Part shown: positions 5,877 through 9,703 of the stretch, one piece after another | Layout: each line of letters starts with the position of its first letter | How positions within the stretch are numbered: the first letter of the stretch is position 1 | Source of the DNA: DAOQVB01 sp964400865 | GTDB taxonomy: Bacteria > Patescibacteriota > Microgenomatia > UBA1400 > PJMF01 | Length of the DNA: 9,703 nucleotides | Assembly (NCBI GenBank): GCA_964400865.1 | Contig: CAYNWG010000037.1 | Coordinates: forward strand, 1 to 9,703 | Reading direction: 5' to 3' | Made by a program: the position numbers and the translations under genes | Notes under the pieces: model-generated | What the model saw: only the letters and a program-made list of their open reading frames with translations | What the model was told of the DNA's origin: nothing | Databases searched by the model: none

Positions 5877-6842
5877 TTAAAGTTTGATATGGATATTTCC
5901 GTCTGAGCCGATGTGATTATTGCCAACAGTCAAACATCCGGGGGAAAGTATAATTTCTCCAGGTTGTGATAGTAAATATTCTGAATAGCACCCTCTTCCG
6001 GGAGCTACGACAGGTTCTGTAGTTAATATGGTACGTAACGAAAGGTCGCTGAGCGAAAGAAAATCAAATTTAACTGAAACCATTTCTCCAGTATACGTAC
6101 GACTGATAAACAAGAACCCATCGTTCACCTCATCGTAAAGAACTCCCCTATCGTTTGAGTCAAAACTAATATTGTCTAATACTATCTTATTATCTCTATC
6201 AAATAGAACATAGGAAGCACTTTTTCCTTGAGAAATTTTTCTAAAAAGCCAGTACTTCACTGTTCGACTGACACCCACAAATGTATATTCAACTGAATCA
6301 TAATTATAGGTTTCCAGTTCAAACTTTCCAACATTTACAATATTGATTTCTCCATCTTTCTCATTCATAACGAATCTGTCTCCATCTACCCAAGTGATAA
6401 AGGAACTAGCCAAACTACCTTGGTTATCAGAACAAGAAATTTTATCTGTTCCTAACACACCACTTACATCGAATCCATAACCCAATTTATCTACTATCCC
6501 ATAGAAGCACTTTTCAGTACTATCAGACGGATAAATATAAAAAGAAAAATGATTTTCCTGTGACGGATAAATTCGTATATCTTGACCAATGGTGCTTGTT
6601 ATGGGTGACTGATATAGTGGTTGTTCAGTTGGCTCTAGATCAATTTGAGAATCTTTACTGAGTTGAGAAGAAATAGAATTAATTGGAGAAGGTGAATTTA
6701 AGCTTCTACTAACAATCATTCCACTATAAAAAGTTACACCTAAAAGAATAAAACCACCAATTAATATTCCAACTTTAATAGTTAATTTATTCAAATAAGA
6801 AGGACTGATTTTCTCATTTTGAACTAAAGTAGTTTCATCCAT
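5877..6842 (-). CDS. Unrecognised single-pass membrane-anchored extracytoplasmic protein
   Basis: I do not recognise this 321-residue protein. It has a polar 20-residue N-terminus, one membrane helix at about 22-44, a Ser/Pro-rich stalk (46-85) and an extracytoplasmic domain (about 86-321) rich in predicted beta strands with repeated hydrophobic/aromatic alternation. That pattern would suit a beta-propeller-like or beta-sandwich fold, but no diagnostic repeat is clear. Four cysteines at 112, 137, 285 and 303 could form two disulfides, the second pair near the end around PGRGC and SPGC. The gene is visibly more AT-rich than dnaG. It lies 53 nt downstream of the DUF975-like gene on the same strand and may share its transcript, but it also has its own possible promoter (6853-6880). 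There is no Shine-Dalgarno sequence before the ATG. Codon use and a continuous long frame support a real gene. Confidence 0.75.
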   Translation of the reverse strand: MDETTLVQNEKISPSYLNKLTIKVGILIGGFILLGVTFYSGMIVSRSLNSPSPINSISSQLSKDSQIDLEPTEQPLYQSPITSTIGQDIRIYPSQENHFSFYIYPSDSTEKCFYGIVDKLGYGFDVSGVLGTDKISCSDNQGSLASSFITWVDGDRFVMNEKDGEINIVNVGKFELETYNYDSVEYTFVGVSRTVKYWLFRKISQGKSASYVLFDRDNKIVLDNISFDSNDRGVLYDEVNDGFLFISRTYTGEMVSVKFDFLSLSDLSLRTILTTEPVVAPGRGCYSEYLLSQPGEIILSPGCLTVGNNHIGSDGNIHIKL

Positions 6843-6852
6843 ATTCTTTAAT

Positions 6853-6880
6853 ATTTAAAGCTTTTAATTGCGACAATCAA
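6853..6880 (-). promoter_or_regulatory. Possible promoter of the single-pass protein gene
   Basis: On the minus strand TTGATT (6880-6875) and TTAAAT (6858-6853) are separated by 16 bp. The -10 box ends 10 nt before the ATG at 6842, so a transcript would start at or just before the start codon. The region is AT-rich, so such matches arise easily; it is recorded because no ribosome-binding site is visible. Confidence 0.3.
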
Positions 6881-6895
6881 CTAGATAAAGGTTTG

Positions 6896-7594
6896 TTATT
6901 TGCTAACTGGCGTTACAGGCTTAGCTGGTGATGTCTCTTTTACTGCTGCAACAACTTTGATCGGCGCAATTCTTTGTAACAGCTTTTCATACAATAAAAC
7001 ATAGGCCAAAGCGGTGATCCCCAAAGTGACAAACACACCCACTCCCAAAGCTAACAACCCAATTAAGTTGAGTGGAATAGAGATTAACGCAAATCCCAAT
7101 AGTTTCAACAACATCCCCTGGGTCATTCGTCCAGACATGTTGAAGGCCTCTGACACTCCGACTTTTTTATCAACTATGAGATATAAAACTTGACTATACT
7201 TAAGCGCCCAATAGATACCTGGAACAATGAGTAAGATCGTTCCGAGTGCTACAAGTAGTTGATAGGCAATTAAAGCCAGAAAATAGTTCGTCCAAACAGG
7301 TTTTTGGGCAAATAAATCACTCACTTCGGCAGTTTTCTCGCGAACAATCCGGAAAGAGGCAGCAATAAATCCTGATTGCAAAATTACACTTAGTGCCAGA
7401 CTTGCCAAACTCACCGACAAAGAAAGTAAGGAATTTTCCTGTTGATCTACGTATTTAAGTGAGGACTGGGCTAAAGTCTCAATTATCAACCAAACAACTC
7501 CAATAGAAAGCAATGGTTTCCATGTCTCTTTGAAAATACTCCAACCATCTTTATATAAATCAACATTATTAAATGTAACAGTCGCATCTGACAT
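6896..7594 (-). CDS. DUF975-like polytopic membrane protein
   Basis: This 232-residue membrane protein has about six hydrophobic segments (28-42, 56-80, 104-122, 123-141, 160-180, 183-203) and a charged, Pro-rich cytoplasmic-looking tail (211-232). The central stretch has LLIVPGIYWALKYS at 121-134, YLIVD at 138-142, and then an amphipathic EAFNMSGRMTQG at 149-160. This is the usual signature of DUF975/YciC-type proteins, in which a PGI-containing helix pair is followed by an Asp and a SxxxTxG segment. Members have no settled function; a role in membrane organisation or stress is only guessed. The ATG at 7594 has AAAGG (7603-7599) 4 nt upstream. It is divergent from the glycosyltransferase-like gene and heads a likely two-gene unit with the single-pass protein. 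Confidence 0.8.
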   Translation of the reverse strand: MSDATVTFNNVDLYKDGWSIFKETWKPLLSIGVVWLIIETLAQSSLKYVDQQENSLLSLSVSLASLALSVILQSGFIAASFRIVREKTAEVSDLFAQKPVWTNYFLALIAYQLLVALGTILLIVPGIYWALKYSQVLYLIVDKKVGVSEAFNMSGRMTQGMLLKLLGFALISIPLNLIGLLALGVGVFVTLGITALAYVLLYEKLLQRIAPIKVVAAVKETSPAKPVTPVSK

Positions 7595-7614
7595 ACAACC
7601 TTTCGCTCATTAGT

Positions 7615-7630
7615 TACTCTATAAAGAGTA
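7615..7630. repeat. Short palindrome in a divergent intergenic region
   Basis: TACTCT (7615-7620) and AGAGTA (7625-7630) form a 6-bp inverted repeat around ATAA. It contains TATAAA on the plus strand (7620-7625) and TATAGA on the minus strand (7623-7618), both -10-like. It lies between divergent start codons at 7594 and 7657, so it may be an operator or simply overlapping AT-rich promoter elements. Confidence 0.4.
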
Positions 7631-7638
7631 TGACAGAA

Positions 7639-7647
7639 TGGTATGAT
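7639..7647 (+). promoter_or_regulatory. Extended -10 element ahead of the GT39-like gene
   Basis: TGGTATGAT (7639-7647) matches TGnTATAAT with one mismatch. Its last base is 9 nt before the ATG at 7657, so transcription should begin close to 7654, giving a nearly leaderless message. This argues against the upstream ATG at 7630, which would lie 5' of the start point. No good -35 box is seen. Confidence 0.45.
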
Positions 7648-7656
7648 TATGTCATC

Positions 7657-9543
7657 ATGCTAAAAAAAATCATCTGGCTACCGATTATTTGTTTTTTGAT
7701 TTTTTCTCGGCTATTTCTCTTAAATTCCGTACCCGCCACCATTCCTCATGACGAAATGGTCTATGCAATTCAAGCGAAATCCTATGTGGTTCAAGGCACG
7801 ACACTCGACCAGCTCCATCGACCCTGGATGATTTCACCCTTTGATGATATGTACGCCGAATTACCTGCGACATTTATGGCTCTGGGTTTTCTATTGAGCT
7901 CCAACCCACTAGTTGGCAGTCACCTCACATCAGCACTAATGGGCATCAGCCTACCCTTTATTCTTGCCTGGCTTTTTTATGGATTATGGAAGCGCAAAGA
8001 TGTTGCAATTGGCATTGGTATAGTCACAGTATTTAATCCATTACTTTGGCAAATGAGTCGCTTAGGATACGACGTGTGGTACTCACTCTGGTTTTATGTG
8101 CTCGCAGCAGCGTTTCTTGTTCAAAAGAATAAAACTCTGCAGTGGTTGTCTATACTAATTTTTGGCATTGGTTTCTTTAATTATCAGGGATATAAATTAT
8201 TGCTTTTTCCTTGGGTTACCATCGTGCTTTTATTAAAGATCACCGCGAGTAAGACACTGCCAACCTGGTCCGACTTTGCACAGTTTGTAAGCAAAAAAGC
8301 ACTGATTATTACTAAAATAAAAACTGTTTTTTTCTTGTACCTACCGCAATTTGTTGCAGTGCTATTTTCCCTCTTATTAACGATATTTTATGGTTTAGTG
8401 TTGCTGCCAAACCAAGCTGGAGTGAGTGAGCGATTGGGAAAGACGATTTTTTCTGACACAGAAAAAATCGCTCAATTGGTAAACCTAGAACGCCGCCAAG
8501 CCTTTGTGTCACCACTGCTCCAGTGGTACACCAACAAAGCCACGATTACTTTGAATTTTATGTTGGATCGGCTAGCCAATGCTTTTGATCTCAACCTGTT
8601 ATTTCTGCAAATTGAACCAGCGGTCAGCGGCTTTAGTGTTTGGGTTCATGGGATTTTTTATTGGATTGAAGGCGTGTTCATACTCATCGGAATAGTGTGG
8701 TTGCTGAGTCAGCCCAAACACCGCGCTAACGGTATGATACTACTTATTGGAATTCTAGGGTTGTGTCTCCCCACGCTCATTAACACAGGTAGTGAATGGC
8801 ATCTACTTCGTACGATGTTTAGTTACACGCTCTTAATTGTGTTTGCTGGAGTTGGCCTATCCTGGATACTCAAACATCGTTTAGTTTTGGCAATAGTCTT
8901 ACCACTCTATCTACTGGCAATCGGCAACTTTACATATATTTATTTTTATCGATACCCCGTCATCAGTTTAGATTGGAGTAATTACCACGAACGGTTAGTG
9001 GCCCGCTATCTGGTTTTACTTGCACAACAACAGCCAGAAATACAAGTTAGTGTGCATGTATCTCAACCGAATTACTACTACTGGAGCTACTTGTTATACA
9101 GCAATCGACTCACAGATGAGAACAAGGCAGTGATTTCACAAAATGCCGCACAGGATTTAAGTTCCCCGGTACAAACATATAGCATCGATAACGTTACCTT
9201 CACGAGCGGCTGTGAAGTTAACCCATCTGCGAGCGTGCTGATTGCAGAAACAAGTTTTGAGTATTGTAAATCAGAGTTGTCTGATTTTGATCATGCCAAA
9301 ACTGGACAAACAGCCATTGGAACGGAGCCAACAGAGACAGAAAAATCCGGCAGAAGCTTTAACTCAATTGTGTCGATTCTAGATAGTGGACAAAAATTGT
9401 ATATTTTGGATGATCAATTGTGCACTGGTAAAAAACTAAAAAGCTATGTGTTTCCCACATCTTATGAGGATATTGCTGTGGAGAAACTGAATAGTGATCA
9501 ATTTTGTTTAAACTGGATTAGCGATCAATCAATTGTAAAATAG
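7657..9543 (+). CDS. GT39/PMT-like GT-C membrane glycosyltransferase (putative)
   Basis: This 628-residue membrane protein resembles bacterial GT39/ArnT-type GT-C enzymes, which transfer a sugar from a polyprenyl-phosphate donor to a protein or glycolipid outside the membrane. The first helix (4-22) is followed by an outer loop with PHDEMVYAIQA at 30-40. Asp32-Glu33 match the catalytic acidic pair position. FNPLLWQMSRLGYDVWYS at 126-143 and NYQGYK at 175-180 are typical of this group. The loop with LERRQAFVSP (277-286) and the AFDLNLLFLQIEP segment (309-321) also fit, as does SEWHLLRT (379-386). About eleven helices run to about 430. A soluble C-terminal domain of about 190 residues has cysteines at 519, 537, 589 and 617. 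A longer frame begins at the ATG at 7630 (nine more residues), but the -10 element at 7639-7647 favours 7657. Substrate is unknown; the surface protein with the Thr-rich stalk is a speculative acceptor. Confidence 0.8.
   Translation: MLKKIIWLPIICFLIFSRLFLLNSVPATIPHDEMVYAIQAKSYVVQGTTLDQLHRPWMISPFDDMYAELPATFMALGFLLSSNPLVGSHLTSALMGISLPFILAWLFYGLWKRKDVAIGIGIVTVFNPLLWQMSRLGYDVWYSLWFYVLAAAFLVQKNKTLQWLSILIFGIGFFNYQGYKLLLFPWVTIVLLLKITASKTLPTWSDFAQFVSKKALIITKIKTVFFLYLPQFVAVLFSLLLTIFYGLVLLPNQAGVSERLGKTIFSDTEKIAQLVNLERRQAFVSPLLQWYTNKATITLNFMLDRLANAFDLNLLFLQIEPAVSGFSVWVHGIFYWIEGVFILIGIVWLLSQPKHRANGMILLIGILGLCLPTLINTGSEWHLLRTMFSYTLLIVFAGVGLSWILKHRLVLAIVLPLYLLAIGNFTYIYFYRYPVISLDWSNYHERLVARYLVLLAQQQPEIQVSVHVSQPNYYYWSYLLYSNRLTDENKAVISQNAAQDLSSPVQTYSIDNVTFTSGCEVNPSASVLIAETSFEYCKSELSDFDHAKTGQTAIGTEPTETEKSGRSFNSIVSILDSGQKLYILDDQLCTGKKLKSYVFPTSYEDIAVEKLNSDQFCLNWISDQSIVK
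8444..8470. repeat. 12-bp perfect inverted repeat inside the GT39-like gene
   Basis: CGATTTTTTCTG (8444-8455) and CAGAAAAAATCG (8459-8470) are exact reverse complements with a 3-nt spacer (ACA). The stem is AT-rich and encodes part of the loop around residues 263-271. The right arm can alternatively pair with TGAGCGATT (8427-8435) through AATCGCTCA (8466-8474). No role is evident. Confidence 0.5.
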
Positions 9544-9547
9544 CGGG

Positions 9548-9553
9548 TATAAT
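9548..9553 (+). promoter_or_regulatory. -10 box of tRNA-Ser
   Basis: A perfect TATAAT stands alone in the 26-bp gap between the stop codon at 9543 and the tRNA. The start point would be near 9560, about ten bases before the mature 5' end. No good -35 box is present in the end of the upstream gene (TCAATC at 9525-9530 is weak). Confidence 0.55.
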
Positions 9554-9569
9554 AGCAATCTAATTAAGT

Positions 9570-9655
9570 GGAAGCGTCGCATAGCGGTCAATTGCACACG
9601 CTTGGAAAGCGTGAGCCTCACGGCTTCGTGGGTTCAAATCCCACCGCTTCCGCCA
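9570..9655 (+). tRNA. tRNA-Ser (anticodon GGA)
   Basis: This is a class II tRNA with a long variable arm. The acceptor stem GGAAGCG (9570-9576) pairs with CGCTTCC (9645-9651). The anticodon stem CACGC/GCGTG holds loop TTGGAAA with anticodon GGA at 9604-9606. The variable arm pairs AGCC (9614-9617) with GGCT (9622-9625). The T stem GTGGG/CCCAC carries TTCAAAT. The discriminator is G, as expected for Ser, and CCA is encoded at 9653-9655. It reads TCC/TCT serine codons. Confidence 0.97.
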
Positions 9656-9668
9656 TTATTTGTCAGTT

Positions 9669-9703
9669 ATGAAACTATCTCAGAAACAACTTAAACTATA
9701 CCG
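9669..9703 (+). CDS. Possible start of a further gene, cut by the window edge
   Basis: An ATG 13 nt after the tRNA-Ser 3' end opens a frame with no stop for its eleven visible codons, beginning MKLSQKQLKLY. There is no clear Shine-Dalgarno sequence. The lysine-rich start and the position right after the tRNA make a real gene plausible, but eleven codons are too few to identify it. Confidence 0.3.
   Translation, partial: MKLSQKQLKLY

Noticed and set aside
5862..5885. AT-rich AAATAA/TTATTT symmetry between the convergent b5 lipoprotein and single-pass protein genes
   Set aside because: The pairing is short and only A-T, too weak to call a bidirectional terminator.
7630..7656. ATG at 7630 as start of the GT39-like gene
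   Set aside because: The extended -10 TGGTATGAT (7639-7647) lies inside these codons, and the ATG at 7657 begins directly with the first membrane helix. It remains possible if another promoter is used.
215..9543. Alternative genetic code with TGA read as Gly or Trp
   Set aside because: All eight complete genes end in TAA or TAG, but none needs in-frame TGA and all read full length under the standard bacterial code, so there is no evidence for recoding.

Overview
The window (about 9.7 kb, moderately AT-rich) looks like a chromosomal segment of a small-genome bacterium, most likely of the Candidate Phyla Radiation / Patescibacteria (Microgenomates-like). This placement is an inference. It rests on the tight gene packing with very short leaders, a single-pass surface protein encoded directly ahead of its own sortase, two large GT-C-like membrane proteins, and a mix of genes with and without Shine-Dalgarno sequences. 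A conventional full-length dnaG and two tRNA genes show ordinary chromosome. I saw no transposase, integrase, CRISPR array or phage gene.

Layout from left to right. A tRNA-Asn gene (minus strand) has its own -10 box. A divergent extended -10 promoter then drives a two-gene unit: a secreted, cysteine-rich protein with a Pro/Thr stalk and a C-terminal sorting-signal-like tail, and a sortase whose start overlaps it by 17 nt. A strong hairpin followed by a short T run lies inside the first codons of the sortase gene. The sortase converges on DNA primase (dnaG, minus strand), with a terminator-like hairpin holding the dnaG stop codon in its loop. Divergent from dnaG is a polytopic GT-C-like membrane protein, best started at 3737 rather than at the upstream TTG. 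A lipoprotein with a cytochrome b5 fold follows under its own extended -10 promoter. It converges on two minus-strand genes: a six-helix DUF975-like membrane protein and, downstream, an unrecognised single-pass protein. A second GT-C/GT39-like membrane glycosyltransferase candidate runs rightwards to a tRNA-Ser gene, after which a further reading frame may begin at the window edge.

How the genes fit together. Apart from dnaG and the tRNAs, every complete gene encodes an envelope protein: a surface protein with its sortase, two glycosyltransferase-like membrane proteins, a lipoprotein, a small polytopic membrane protein and an anchored extracytoplasmic protein. One reading, which is inference, is a cell-surface neighbourhood in which a displayed protein is anchored by the sortase and may be glycosylated by GT-C enzymes. 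The less routine observations are the possible attenuator inside the sortase gene, the shared 9-nt spacing between -10 box and ATG at the two GT-C-like genes (possible leaderless mRNAs), and a heme-binding b5 lipoprotein in what may be a fermentative lineage.
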